From Daphnia carinata (lineage: Eukaryota; Arthropoda; Branchiopoda; Diplostraca; Daphniidae): a stretch of DNA of 64,000 bases. Numbering within the stretch: position 1 is the first letter of the stretch; the number at the start of each line of letters is the position of its first letter. Shown in pieces: positions 11,292 to 22,722 of the stretch. The notes beneath the pieces are model-generated. The model saw only the letters and a program-made list of their open reading frames with translations, had not been told where the DNA came from and ran no database searches. The translations under genes and the position numbers were made by a program. The stretch is taken from NCBI RefSeq assembly GCF_022539665.2, contig NC_081333.1:12894971-12958970 (forward strand). Direction: 5' to 3'.

Positions 11292-14200
11292 ATTTGATTT
11301 AAAAAAAAAAAAAACAAGGACTTTCTATTCCTTTGTTTAACGTGTGTAAACAAAAGGATGGAGCCTTTAAAAACCAAAAAAAAAAAAAAAAATTCATTAA
11401 CATAACACGAGCAGTGTGCGGTCATCGGCAACCGCAACTGAGAGGGATGAATCAAAGTCGAAATATGCAAATTGCGGATATGTATTTTTGGTACCTTTGC
11501 AGACTTGGCAGCATTTGGCGGCGCTCTTGTTCTGTTGCAACACGACGTAACAGTCGTCGGTACTCGGGCAGATTTCCTTCTTGCACTGGACGTGGCCATC
11601 CTGGAATCACGAAAAACAAAATCCATTAGTGTGTTTTCTTTTTCTTTTTTTTTTTTTTAAATAAGACCATGTCATTAAACAGATTCCCCCTCCCCCTCCC
11701 ACGTAAAAGGATCCAGTTCATCAAATATGGGAGGTAATTTCATCTGATTGAGAGCACACAATGTCCCCACCTTTTTTTTCTTTTCCATCCGGTGATGCAG
11801 TGCCGACAAACAAGCAAAAAAAAAAGGTATCGTTGATACCACCGGTCGGAGAAAAAAAAAAAAATTCGATCCGGATTATTGAAATCGAAAACCGGATTCA
11901 AATTTTTTTTTTTTTTTTTTAGGAAGGGGGGGGGGGGAAGAGAGCGACATTGTAGACGATGCATCGACGTATCACAAAAGAATTTTGAAAGAAATTTTTT
12001 TTTTGTTTTTTTTTTAAACCCACATCATTAAGAATCAATGAATGGAAATGGGTTTTCTTTAAACAAAAACTCGAAATTCTTTCCGAAAAAAAAAAAAAAC
12101 AACAACAAAAAAAAAAATGAAACAAAGAATTGCTTTTGTTTGAGATGGAGTATGGGGGGGGGGGGTCTATGAGAAAGAATTGGGGCTTGGCAGCGCACAG
12201 CAGGTGAATATGAATTGATGATTTCTTTCTCAGGTGATCGCTCTGCGTGTTAGCAAAACCGAAAAATGCCCAAGACACCCCCTACCCTCTTTTTCTAAGC
12301 AGAAAATGTGAAAGGGGCAGCTTAAATGGTTCCACGGTTGAATAGCGTTTCTCTCTACAAACGAGTGGGCGGTTGTATTTGCTTAGCAGTTGACAGTTTG
12401 AAAAGAGGTGGCGGGGGGGCTGGACAAAAAAAAAAACAAAAAAAAATGTTCTTATTGCCTTTCGAAAGCGGCTGTGGAAAAGACCGTTGGAGTGTCTCTC
12501 AAATAAAAATAGCTCCCCTTCTTTGTTGAAGCCCAATCCAATAAGACTACGGTACTTGAACGGCCACACCAGGTATTTTATGTGTGTGGGGGGGGGGGGT
12601 CACGGCTCACTTCCGTTCTCTATTTGCCCAAACAACTCGAATTGATTCACGGGGCCGTTTGGGTGACGCAAACGATTCCGAGTGCTGGATCAACTGATAA
12701 CGAGTTGCAGGTGCACACATGCCAAATGGATTTCGCGTGAATTTTCCCCTTTTGGAAAAAAAAAAAAAAAAAAAAATCAAGTCGTTTGCATGCCACTCAA
12801 GTCGGGGGAGGTCCTCCTCTTTGAGTCCGTGATGGCTATCTATCACAAGGGGGGGGGGGGAAGCTTAAAGTCTACATAGAGTGTTTTAATGGCTTTTTTT
12901 TTTTCTTCTTTATCTTTTGCCCTTCTATTGAAGAACAGAGTGCACAGCCATCGAATCAAACGCTTTTTCTTTTCTTCTTTGAGAAAATGGGGCCCGCGCA
13001 TCAATGAAACGGCTTAGCTCTTAATCCTATCCATTCGTCTTAAGCTGATGGGTGTCTCTCTTTCCCATTTTTTTAAGGCCCGGATGTTGTGATTGCAACT
13101 AAACCTATCTAATAATTTCAAAAAAAAAAAATGGGTTTCTGTATTTTTTTTTACAATGAAGAGCGTGACTTGTCGTGTGTTTTGTGTAGTTGCGTCGGGA
13201 GTCACGCTTCCAGTCCCGTTTAAAAAAAAAAAAAAAAAAAGTAATTTCTGTTTTTTTTTTAATTTAAATCACATTTTCTCGTCAAAGGATGAAAAATGAG
13301 GAATCGATAAGAAGACCACCCAACAAAATTTTCGTTGCCCCCCCCCCCCAAAAAAAAGATGATCAATTTTCTTGCCTTTTGTGCTATTGATGCACCCCTT
13401 TCGACTGCCCCCCACCACCACCATCACCACAAAAGAAAGAATGTTGATTTACCTTGCACATGCAGGTCATGCAGGGGATGAATTCTTCGACGATTTTCAC
13501 GACCACCGTTTGTCCCTCGTTGGTGCAGTTTTGATTGGTCGCCGTTAAACTGGCTGCATCCAAAAATAGAATAAATCAATAATGAAATTCAATCTATTTG
13601 CTCAAGAATGAAAATGAATTGAAGGCGATAGGGAAGAGGAAGCCGACAGAAAGACAATCCTTAAACCACATGCACACACACAAATAAATCTCACAAAGGA
13701 GGCGAACATTTTCTCCCTGTTTTTTTTTTTTTTTTTAAATCATTCGGCTTCTATTATCTAAGAAATAAAACAAAAAATGAAAAAAAAAAAAGGGAAAAAC
13801 AATCAAGTAGAAAAGAAAAAAGGCCGCACCACTTTTCTTTCTCTCTTGCCGCTTCTTTTCTTTAACAATCGTTTTTGTGAAAAAAAACAAAAAATAAGAG
13901 ACGAGTCAATCGTTTATTTTCACAGAGGGGGTAGGGCAGGCACTAACCCCCCCTCCTTTTTCATCATGTTAGCTGTGTGTGTGCAGGTTTCACGGTTGTT
14001 TGAACCGTTTGACGATGAAGAGGCTCGACTTTTTGTCTTGACCTTTTTTCTTTCTTTTTTTTTTTTCAATCATGTCGGCTCTTTGAGCTGATAGATGGCG
14101 TGCACGCACGTCATCCCGCGGTGCCTGGGAAACGGCACAAATCTTTTTCTTTTTTTCTTTTTAAGTTGAGGTATGCACGCAACCCCCACCTTTCCATCAC

Positions 14201-14927
14201 ACCCCCCACTCGCTATACTTAAAAAAAAAAAAAAAAAAAATGCCTAACCTCCCACCTGGAAAATTGGATTTTTTTTTTTTCTTCAGCTTTTAAAATAAAA
14301 GAATATTTGCTTTTGATTGCGAAATGAATAGGCGTAAATTGTCAATGTTGTGGCAAGCCATTCTTGTTTCACTTTGGGAAAATTCAAAAACACTAAACCG
14401 TTCTTTTCTTTCTTTCTTTCTAAATCATCAAAGAGCGTTCGCATTAGGCGGAAGGCCCCGTGGAACACAAAGTGGGCGGAGTTGCTCAAAAAGGTGGGAG
14501 TTGAAGAAAAATGTCCTGAAGAAAAAAAGAAAAAAACAAAAAAACAAAAAGAAAAGAAAGAAAAAGGTTGAAACGAAGCCGTCCGCTACGCGCGCCACAC
14601 GCAAATTTGTATTGAAGTGGTGAGAACAAGTCATTTCGCGTAACGCACACACACACACACACACCAACAACATTCTTGGCCATGATGGTGATGTATCGAC
14701 CAGGATGTGTGTGTGTCTTGTTGTTTTTCTTCTTTGAAACCATCCGGTAAGTGATAAGAAAAAAAAAAAAAAAAAAAAAGAGGCAGACGTTTCACACAGC
14801 GACAATTCGTGTCGGTAGGTGGGCGGCGGCGGCGGCGTCGGCCTTCGTGATCAAATCAAAAGCGATGACAAAGTGCATTGTCGTCGTGTAGACGCGCCAG
14901 TCAAATCATAATCACACGAGCGTGCGC

Positions 14928-14958
<31 letters not shown>

Positions 14959-15486
14959 ACAAGATGTTTGGACCGGCGCGCGCGCGCCCATTTTCTTTTT
15001 AGCCGTCCCGGGTCCATCGCGTGTCACGCCAATTGAATGGATGGATAAATAATAACATCTCGGTGCGCGCGAACAAAGGCAGACGCTTGCCAACGACGTC
15101 ACATAACAATGAATAATCAAAAAAAAAAAAAAAAAAAAAAAAGATAAAGAAGGGTGTCGTTTTTTTTTTTTGGTCAGGTGACGACCTTGGAGGTTCCGTT
15201 GTGCCGCAAGGACGCCAAAAAGGGCAACGTTTCATTTTCTTTTCTTTCTAGTTTTGGCCCGATGATGAATTTGAAAATTGGCCGTCGGCTGTGCCGTACC
15301 GCACGTTTTTTTTTTTTTTTTTTTGACGTAGCGCGCTTGGCCACACTTTTGACCGCAATCAATGACGCCATTGGCCTGGCGCCGGCCCACTCTGTTTTTT
15401 TTTTGTTTTTTTTTTTTTTTTTTTTGCTCTCCGCGAATCCATCAAACTCAATTGCTCCTTGGCCGTTTTTTGTTTATGGAACGCAA

Positions 15487-15517
<31 letters not shown>

Positions 15518-15903
15518 ACCAAATACGTTGCGTGAAAACAAGTCGTTGAAATCAAACGGACAAAACCAATGAAACCAAGCAAAAAAAAAAAAAAAAAAAA
15601 AACAACGTGCCCAAAAATGGCGAGGCGTCCATCGACGTCTATGCGGATGTTTTCCAACCATTTGATTATCGCAACAAAACTTTTTTTTTTTTTCGTTTTG
15701 ATGGCGAATTTGCGAGAAAAAAGAAAAAACGACGCCGCATTCCACGACATACCGGAAAATTCAGGCGCGTGCGCCCGCTTTTCGTCTGCTGGCTCTCTTT
15801 TAAAAAGAGAAAAAGAAAAAAATCAAATCAAATCAAATATATATCCCGCTGAGAGGGCGAGCACAGAGAAGCTGATCAGACATTCAGGTCCCGAACGGAC
15901 GCG

Positions 15904-15941
<38 letters not shown>

Positions 15942-18289
15942 ATTGGCCACAGCTGAGCAGACTATTGGGAGCCCCCCAGACTGAACGATGCAAAAACAAA
16001 AACAAAACAAAAAAAAAAATGACTCCCGAAATAGCTGGCGGGCAAACGAACAGCAGCAGATCTTGTTTGCCCCTCTCTTCTTTTTTTTTTTCACGTGTGT
16101 GTGTGTGTTTCAACAAAGTGACAAAGCAAAACCGACGATTAGCTTAGCGATCGGTAACTAACAGGACGAAATATTCAAATGTCTGGCATCACAAAAAAGG
16201 ACCTTGATGAGCAGGGGACCTTTGACGTCATCCTCTAAACGAAGCGGAAGTGGTAAAAAAAAAAACCTTTTTTTTTTTTTCAATTCTTTTTTTTTTTTTG
16301 TTTTGTGCCGGCAATAAGAAATTGGTGTCGACAGGAGGCCGCCAGGAGTCACATGTCGTCCTCGTGTCACCTCCCACTCGTCTCCTAGCAACCGACGTAC
16401 ACAGTGCCAGAAGAATACGAGAGCCTACATTTCCTTTTCTTTCATTTTCCCTTGTCCACAACAAAATCAAATTTGTTTCTTTCTCAAAAGAAGAAAAAAA
16501 AAAAAAAAATGTTGAAGTTTGACCCGGATCCGATGACGGGAGCCAACGTTTATGACACTCCCGCGTGAATTCCATCACATCACCACCATCGAAAAACACA
16601 ACAACATCGAGAAATATTTCTTTGGATTTGAAAAAAAAAAATATAGAAATAAATGTTTGTTTTCTTCTAATGGATGCGGTGCTGCATCCGGCCGATAAAT
16701 CAAGACGACCTTGCCCACATTTTGGTCAGCTGTGACCATCTTCTTTCATTTACAAAAACACTCATTTTTTTTTTTTTTTTTTTTTTAATATAAAAAGCGA
16801 TTGTTTTGAGCAGCCGGGTCTCTCTCCTCATTGGCCACCTGTATTCATTGGGCCACCCTTTTCGTCGGTTGCGTTCGATCTGTGTTATTCGGCCTGAATT
16901 TGCATACACGGCGCTGCGTGCACCAGCAGCAGCCGGAACCGACACAAGACGAAGCAAAAAAAAAAAAGAGAAAACTCGTTCCCTCCTTCTATACTTGTGT
17001 ACATTTTTTTTTTCTTTTACCTGCTGCAGGCAGCAGAACAACACAAAACGAAGCGTGCAGACACACACAAAAGTGTTTTTCTTTTTTTTTTTTTTTTTTC
17101 GCCTGCGTGCCCAGCCAACAAACTGTTGAGCTCGACACCTTAAAAAATATATACAGTTATTTTTGTTTTGTTTTGTTTTTTTTTTTTTTCAATTCTTTTT
17201 GCTTTCTTAGTTTCACAAGTGCCACTTTGTTTCTAATTGCAAATTGAAACGTGCTACATTCCCGCCCTTCCTCCCCCCCCCCTCTTAAAAGAAGAAGAAG
17301 AAGAAGAAGAAGAAGAAGAAAAAAAAAATGGTGTTATCGATAAATCTTAAAGGTTGTGTCAATTGAAAGTGTGGGCGCCCCGAACGTCAGCAGGAGCCAC
17401 AGACGATCGGGGCAGGAGCTCTCACACACGGCCAAAAGCGATGCCTTTTGATTGATGCTCTTTTCTTTTAGGGGCCTCTGTCCGTTTCAGACGAACGCAG
17501 ATGCAAAGAAGAAGAAGAAGAAGAAGAAGAAAAACACAAACAAACCACAAGAGCAACGAGACGGGGGCCAAAGCTTTGGCAATAAAAAAAAAAAAGGCGG
17601 AGGCGGGTTGCCAAGGTAACCAAAACCTTGGGTCTTCACACACACACACACAAAAAAAAGGCGAACGAAAGATGGAGAAAAAAAAAAAAGGCGAACGATA
17701 GACGCTCGCGCGCGCGCGCGCAAGAGCGATAGAGAAAAAGAGAAAGAGAGAGAGAGAGAGAGATAAGATGATGATGAAGAGACTGTGCGTGCATGTAAGC
17801 AAAGCGAGTTGTCTGCTGGCCCCAGCTGATGGAGAGAACACGAAAGAGAACGAGAAGAGAAAGAGAGAGAAGGTCGCCGCCGGCCTTGTTTGCTCGATGA
17901 TGAATATCACCTGACCCCTTTCGAAACACACATACACACGAAAAAGAAGAAGAAGAAGAAGAAGATCGAGACGTCTATCTCCAAACTAAATAGAGCCACG
18001 CACGCATACGCACACTCTAGCAGACGCCAATTGGCTGTGCAAAATAGATGGCAAAGACAAAAGAAAATAGGGACGATAGTTTTCGTTCAATCGAAAACGG
18101 TCAAATGCAAATGAAATGATTTCAAGACTGACCGATTTGAATGGCGTCGGCACCGTTCGGATGACGGCTGATGAATCCGGCACCACGACCGCCGATCAAC
18201 GACGTCACCAAAACAATGGCAGAAACGAAGCAGACGAAAAAACGAGCCGTGGCCATCGACAGTTGGACGACGCCGCACGATCGAGCCAT
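7510..18289 (-). CDS. cv-2: Crossveinless-2 / BMPER homologue (secreted BMP modulator)
   Basis: The family binds BMPs extracellularly through VWC (chordin-type) repeats and tunes BMP signalling. Coding exons from 5' to 3' on minus: 18133-18289, 13453-13553, 11495-11600, 10923-10990, 9823-10665, 8607-9071, 8374-8512, 7788-8301, 7510-7696; phases close exactly to 859 residues. Exon 1 encodes a signal peptide (hydrophobic FVCFVSAIVLVTSLI). About five VWC units follow, with CCQVC, CCPRC and CCPVC endings, then a VWD domain beginning VFGDPHYRTFDG and containing CGLCGNFNG, and a C8-like cysteine block near the C-terminus. GDPH at residues 526-529 is the acid-labile cleavage motif known in CV-2/BMPER. 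Intron 1 is about 4.6 kb and intron 2 about 1.85 kb. VWC4 is followed by a Ser- and Gln-rich insert of about 110 residues. I see no TIL domain after C8. The start at 18289 was chosen because it puts the hydrophobic core in signal position; ATG 18256 is an alternative. Confidence 0.93.
8001..8029 (-). repeat. Coding (CAA/CAG)n tract giving poly-Gln in cv-2
   Basis: On the minus strand, the repeat encodes nine or so Gln residues in the linker between VWD and the C8-like region. A second Gln tract (about 9898-9922) and two Ser tracts (about 9955-9975 and 10117-10142) are coded in the exon 9823-10665. Such tracts vary in length between alleles in many species. Confidence 0.8.
8513..8606 (-). repeat. 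94-nt intron made of a poly(U)/poly(A) foldback
   Basis: This cv-2 intron reads, in the sense direction, GTAAG, then 30 T (plus 8572-8601 as A), a 16-nt spacer, 23 A (plus 8533-8555 as T), then a 20-nt 3' end finishing in CAG. The two runs are perfectly complementary and would place the splice sites close together in a hairpin. The flanking exons are strongly supported by the VWD protein sequence. Confidence 0.85.
9555..9582. repeat. T28 homopolymer run in cv-2 intron
   Basis: Twenty-eight consecutive T on plus (A in the cv-2 RNA) in the 751-nt intron between exons 9823-10665 and 8607-9071. Confidence 0.85.
10791..10822. repeat. Perfect 12-bp inverted repeat carrying two AP-1 motifs
   Basis: The arms GAGCGTGAGTCA (10791-10802) and TGACTCACGCTC (10811-10822) are perfect reverse complements, separated by 8 nt. 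Each arm contains TGAGTCA/TGACTCA, the AP-1 (bZIP) consensus. It sits in the 257-nt intron between cv-2 exons 10923-10990 and 9823-10665. It could be an RNA hairpin or a paired bZIP site; the repeat itself is plain in the sequence. Confidence 0.8.
11258..11287. repeat. T30 run followed by an A14 run (foldback)
   Basis: Thirty T at 11258-11287, then a 13-nt AT-rich spacer and 14 A. This is another self-complementary A/T foldback in a cv-2 intron. Confidence 0.85.
11926..12860. repeat. Four G12 runs in one cv-2 intron
   Basis: Runs of 12 G occur at 11926-11937, 12154-12165, 12588-12599 and 12849-12860, all on the plus strand, and a C12 run at 13338-13349. All are within the 1.85-kb cv-2 intron 11601-13452, so the minus-strand RNA would carry four C12 runs and one G12 run. 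Confidence 0.85.
13162..13208. repeat. 9-bp inverted repeat AGCGTGACT / AGTCACGCT
   Basis: Perfect reverse-complement arms at 13162-13170 and 13200-13208 with a 29-nt spacer, in the same cv-2 intron as the G12 runs. The arms resemble the AP-1-bearing inverted repeat at 10791 (GAGCGTGAGTCA) but lack one base of its bZIP core. Confidence 0.6.
14646..14664. repeat. (CA)n microsatellite
   Basis: Dinucleotide repeat in cv-2 intron 1. Nearby are a GC-alternating palindrome at 14975-14988 and the A27 run at 14928-14954. Confidence 0.8.
15908..15939. repeat. A32 homopolymer run, longest in the window
   Basis: Thirty-two consecutive A in cv-2 intron 1. Other runs of 20 or more in this intron: 14928-14954 (A27), 15119-15142 (A24), 15487-15510 (T24), 15581-15602 (A22) and 16765-16786 (T22). 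Confidence 0.85.
17291..17965. repeat. (GAA)n, (CG)n and (GA)n microsatellite cluster
   Basis: GAA repeats at 17291-17320, about 17507-17530 and about 17945-17965, an alternating CG stretch near 17706-17721 and a GA repeat near 17746-17763. All lie in cv-2 intron 1 within 0.9 kb upstream (plus coordinates) of the signal-peptide exon. In the cv-2 sense strand they read as CT/TTC repeats. Confidence 0.8.
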
Positions 18290-20192
18290 TTCTCTTTCGC
18301 AATTCGAATTTTGAACAAAGAAAATATTCAAACACGACGACGGCCACACACACACACACAGAAAAAAAAAACAAATCAATCAATCAATCAAAAAAAAAAT
18401 GGCGTGCACTTGAAAAAAAAACAAAAAAAAACATCGACGGCCAAACAAAAACAGCACGACAAGTTTTTCCAGTCAGGGTCCAATCAGAGAATCGAGTTTG
18501 TTTTTTTTTCTTCTTCTTTAGCTAGTTCAACAAGTTAAAGAGAGGAGAGAAACGGGAATTGGCGCCCCGTTCATCAGGAAACTTTCACCCGAAAACAACA
18601 TTCAACTTGTTGTCGATCGTTTGATGTTGTTGTTGTTGTTGTGTCATCTACTGCGGCAATTCGTGTTGCATCTCCACTCCACTCGCATCGCCAAACAACG
18701 AAACGCACTTTTTTTTTCTTTTTTTTTTTTTTTACACGCACGCACACTGAACAATCACGCGGGACTCTTGGCTCAATGTTGTGCTGTCGTTTTCTTTGAA
18801 ACTAGTCAGATTTCAAAGGGAAAAAAATGGACAATCAAATGGAGTAGGTGCCTCTGTGTGTGTGAGAGAGAGAGAGAGAGAGTTTTGGCATGGGCCAAGT
18901 GCAAAGTTCGTGAGTGTGTAGCTGTCCCGTCCGATGGCCGACGATGTTGAGCCCCAACTGACGGACGAGAACCGACCGACCACTAGTCCAACCCAAAAGT
19001 AAAAGACGGTACCACAAGCAAAGCTGCTGCTTGCTCGCTCCTACTCACACTCGACTTCCAAGTCACACAATCTCTGTAAGCTCCGCCCACTTTCTGCTCT
19101 CTAAGCCCCGCCCACTCATTGGCAATCCGCCCCAAAACAAAACGAAACCAAGGGCCCCCCGTTTTTTTTTTGTTTTTTTTTTTTTATGCGCTGCCTCTCT
19201 GATTCAAATCGCCTACGCTCCAACCAAATTTGGAATCATTTGACATTTCCGTGCGTTTCTTCGTTTTTTTCTTTTCGAAATAGATTATGTATTCATTTAG
19301 TCTAGCATTATCACACACACAAACAAAACGAATCGCAATGGACAGATCAAAACAAGCGCAGACGTTTGAGTTTCGACCAAGCGGAATGATGCCCTAATTA
19401 GCTGACGCATCACGTCTCACACATGTAACTCTCCCGATCAAACGAGAGGCTATTAAAAGACTTGACTGCAACGCCTCTTTTCCCTATTTTCTATTCGGTT
19501 AAGTAACACACACAAATGATTTTTCGTGTCATCTTGATTAGACAGTTCTGATTTCGGCCTCAAATTGGGCACCAGCAAGAGAACCATATAAAAAGCAGAG
19601 AGGTCATTCGAGGTCGTTTCATTATCATATTCCATCGTGTGTGTGTGTAATGTATACATTACACGTAAAGGGAGTGTCAGTTTATGCGCTCGTGGCTTGT
19701 AAACTGTAAACAAGCCACAAACAAGTATAACGACGGTGACATACGACTTTGTCCCTTCGCAAGTCGGTTAACAGCTTCCCTCCCCCTCGGCTTGTCAATC
19801 GGATTATAGCACATCTTTTGATAATCGTTTTTCACTAGGACAAACAAGACACCGATCTCTTAATCCCTCCCCTCCCCCTCTCGTTGGCTGTTAGCTTTCG
19901 TTCGCCGGATAACAGCACGTTCTCGTGATTATCCATTAACAACTGGAAAGAGAAGGTCACCTTTTTATTTTTTTTTTTTTGCTTGTTATATTAGGCAAAT
20001 GGAGTTGCAAATAATTCAACGTTTTCGTATAAAAAGTCTGTTAAAAGAGTCAGGACATTCTTTGGAGATTTGATAAGAACTACCAGTTTTGTCATTAATC
20101 GGCGGTCCCTTTAAAAAGAAAGACTCTTTCAACTCGACAATGGAAATGGTGATATGAATGGCGACGGGACCAATTCGATATCTTTTTCCATT

Positions 20193-20224
<32 letters not shown>

Positions 20225-20983
20225 TCCAAGAGTCTCGCGGATGGACGTCGCGACAGTCTCTAGAGTCACTCGTCATTCCTTTCGCCTATCCCTTTTCGAC
20301 ACACAACACAGGTCCCAGAAAATAGGAAATCAAATAGGAAAAATTCCTTTTTTTTTTTTTTTTTTTTTAATATACGGTAAGTAAGTAGCAACACTATTTT
20401 GCATTATTAGGCAGTCGCCGCCACCGCGCGAGCTTATTTCGGTTCTCATTCAAAAAGACCGCGCCCGTCCAGACTCGACCAATTGACCAATGCAATTGGA
20501 TTTGGGTTTTCTTTTTTCGCTCTTGTGTGCCCTGTGTGTCTCTTTAATCTATTTTGCTTTTCCGATTAATTCCCTGTGCGCGAATTGTCGGGCAAAAAAA
20601 AAAAAAAAAAAAAAAAAACGTTTTCGACGCATAATTTTTTCGATTTTGGACTTGAGAAATCCAATAGGAAAGGTACAAAAGAGTCCTCTAGCGTTCAGTT
20701 TCGTCACTAAAATCTACAGTAAATAAAATCTCGACGAGAAAAGACTTATTGCTGATGGCTAGTGATTGCGAAAAAACGGTATCACAATCGTGAAATCTTG
20801 GAAGCGTGATTCATTTACTCGTAATCGTGTGTGGCGAAACGCGCTAGTGACGCGTCGATGTGGTGGGTCCCATGTCCGGCGCGGCAACCTAGCTCGTGTG
20901 TCACTTTACGGGCCGAGTAAAACGATTTCAAAAACAAAAAGCAAATAAAAGTTAAAAGGCGTGCAGAGATATAGGCAATAACA
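18290..20983. other. Divergent intergenic region between cv-2 and URI1
   Basis: The two genes are transcribed away from each other, so this 2.7 kb should hold both promoters and the cv-2 5' UTR. A (TG)n(GA)n stretch lies at about 18855-18882. T and A runs of 21-25 nt occur at 20191-20214, 20348-20368 and 20594-20618. I see no credible coding exon and no clear TATA box. Confidence 0.5.
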
Positions 20984-22722
20984 ATGGCGACCGTCGACAC
21001 ACGTGACGTTAGTTTACAACAACAGAACCTCATTTCACCAGTCCCATCCGTGAACAGTAATCCACTCGCCCAATTGCTTCAGCACCAAACCAAAGTGAGT
21101 ATTGTTAGGTGACGACATCCCGTTCGGCCGCCTTTTCAGATGTTGACGATGGCTTACCAAGTGTCTCACTCTTCGACCTCTCACGTTGTTGTTTGCATCT
21201 AGGAAACGGAAATTGTTAGGGGAAAGGTGAAGCAACTGACAAAATTCAGGGAGGATTATGAAGCTCTTAAAGCCAGACTGGAGACGCTGCCTGACAAAAT
21301 CTCACACGAAGTCATGGTGCCTTTTGGAAAGTTGGCTTTCATACCTGGCAGAGTCAAGCACACCAACGAGATACTTTGCCTGCTGGGTGAAAATTGGTTT
21401 GTTGAGAGATCTGCCAAGCAAGCTGCTCAGATGGTGGAACGTAGGATAAAAGGTGACAACAACATAATCCACACCACACTCCCCAGACCATTTGCCCTCC
21501 ATTTAAGGAATCCCCAGAGTCCTAATCTAATTAAACCAGCTGCTCATTACTTTGAACTTAGAATGCGATGAAACTCTGAAAAAGTTTCAAGGGGAGCTGA
21601 AGCTGATGGATGGCTGGTGTGACCAGACAAAGAAACTGAGTGAGGAACTTAACCTCAATCAGGGAGTCAACATCACCGAGACAGAAGAGGATGAAGGATG
21701 GAGAGGTATAATTTGCTTATTGCTGCTGTGGTTGTCTAGACGTGGCTTGTGTGAGTCACTGACGTTGTTTTGTTTTCTTCTTTTTCCCTGATGAATCTGC
21801 ACAGAGGAGCACCGCATCAAAGTCAGAGAATACAAGCAGAAAATGGCTTTGTTGAAACAGCAGGCTGCAGAAGAATCTCATGAAAGATCAGAAGAAGAAG
21901 AATTGTGGAGAAGGCTAGACGAACTAGAGTTAGAAGAGGAGTTTCAGCACGAGTTGGACTTGTACGTTTTTCTCCCTACTCGATTTGCAATGAGGCGATC
22001 ATTGAATGTTGTACTCTTTTGACTTTATATCAAGGTTAGGTGTTGGAGATGGCGAGTTGGAAGAAGAGGATGAAGAAGTCAACGAAGGAGTGAAAGAAGA
22101 ACAAGAAGAAGAAAGAAAAAAGAAGAGCGTGCGATGGTCGGAATCGCCCGACGCAGTAAAACAGTTTCGCAGGGACGAACTGATCCTTCCACGGATGTCT
22201 GGCACCGCCTATGAAGACGACAACCAAGACACGTTGAAAATCACCTTTAAACATTCGTCTGCATCGTCAGCTGGTTCCAACAAGTCCAAATTTGTTTCGT
22301 TTATTCCCGTTTCAGTTGATGCCAATAATGGCGATCCATCGTCGTCACTAGTATCGAGCCCGTCTGAGCTCTTTCGCAAGTATAGAAACAGTCAAACAAC
22401 GACAGACTCGAGTGTTGGCGAGTCGATGGGTGCAGGCGAACCCAAATCGATATTGAAAGTCAAAAAATCGACGACGCCGGTGATTGAGATTGTGCAGCAA
22501 CGGAAGGAAGAGCGGCCAGACGGTGGCTCGACTGCAGATCCAGATCGGTCCAGTTTTTTACAACAACAACAAATACCCGCCGCCATGGGTGATGAGGTCA
22601 AGGAGAGAGGAGAAACAGCTTCCTCTTTGGTTGCAACAGCACAAGGAGAAGACGAAGAATCCGTCAACACCCACCGACCCGTCAGTCGCTTCAGGGCGGC
22701 TCGAATGAACAAGAAACTCTAA
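20984..22722 (+). CDS. URI1: URI1 homologue (unconventional prefoldin RPB5 interactor)
   Basis: Known role: an alpha-type prefoldin-like subunit of the R2TP/URI prefoldin complex that binds RPB5 and helps RNA polymerase assembly. Exons: 20984-21094, 21203-21452, 21562-21705, 21805-21961, 22035-22722; phases close to 449 residues. The family core PFGKLAFIPGRVKHTNEI is followed by LGENWFVERSAKQA, then a charged coiled-coil and acidic stretch, a central PKSILKVKK motif and a C-terminal RFRAARMNKKL, all in the order seen in animal URI1. The start is the first ATG of the first exon and has a purine at -3. The last exon has many Ser, Glu and Gln residues, as is usual for the family. Confidence 0.93.

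Noticed and set aside
15569-16147. 192-codon plus-strand frame
   Set aside because: Contains several poly-Lys stretches encoded by A runs; lies in the cv-2 intron and has no protein-like features.
17422-17937. 171-codon minus-strand frame in cv-2 intron 1
   Set aside because: Low-complexity Leu/Ser/Phe sequence from GAA, CG and GA microsatellites.
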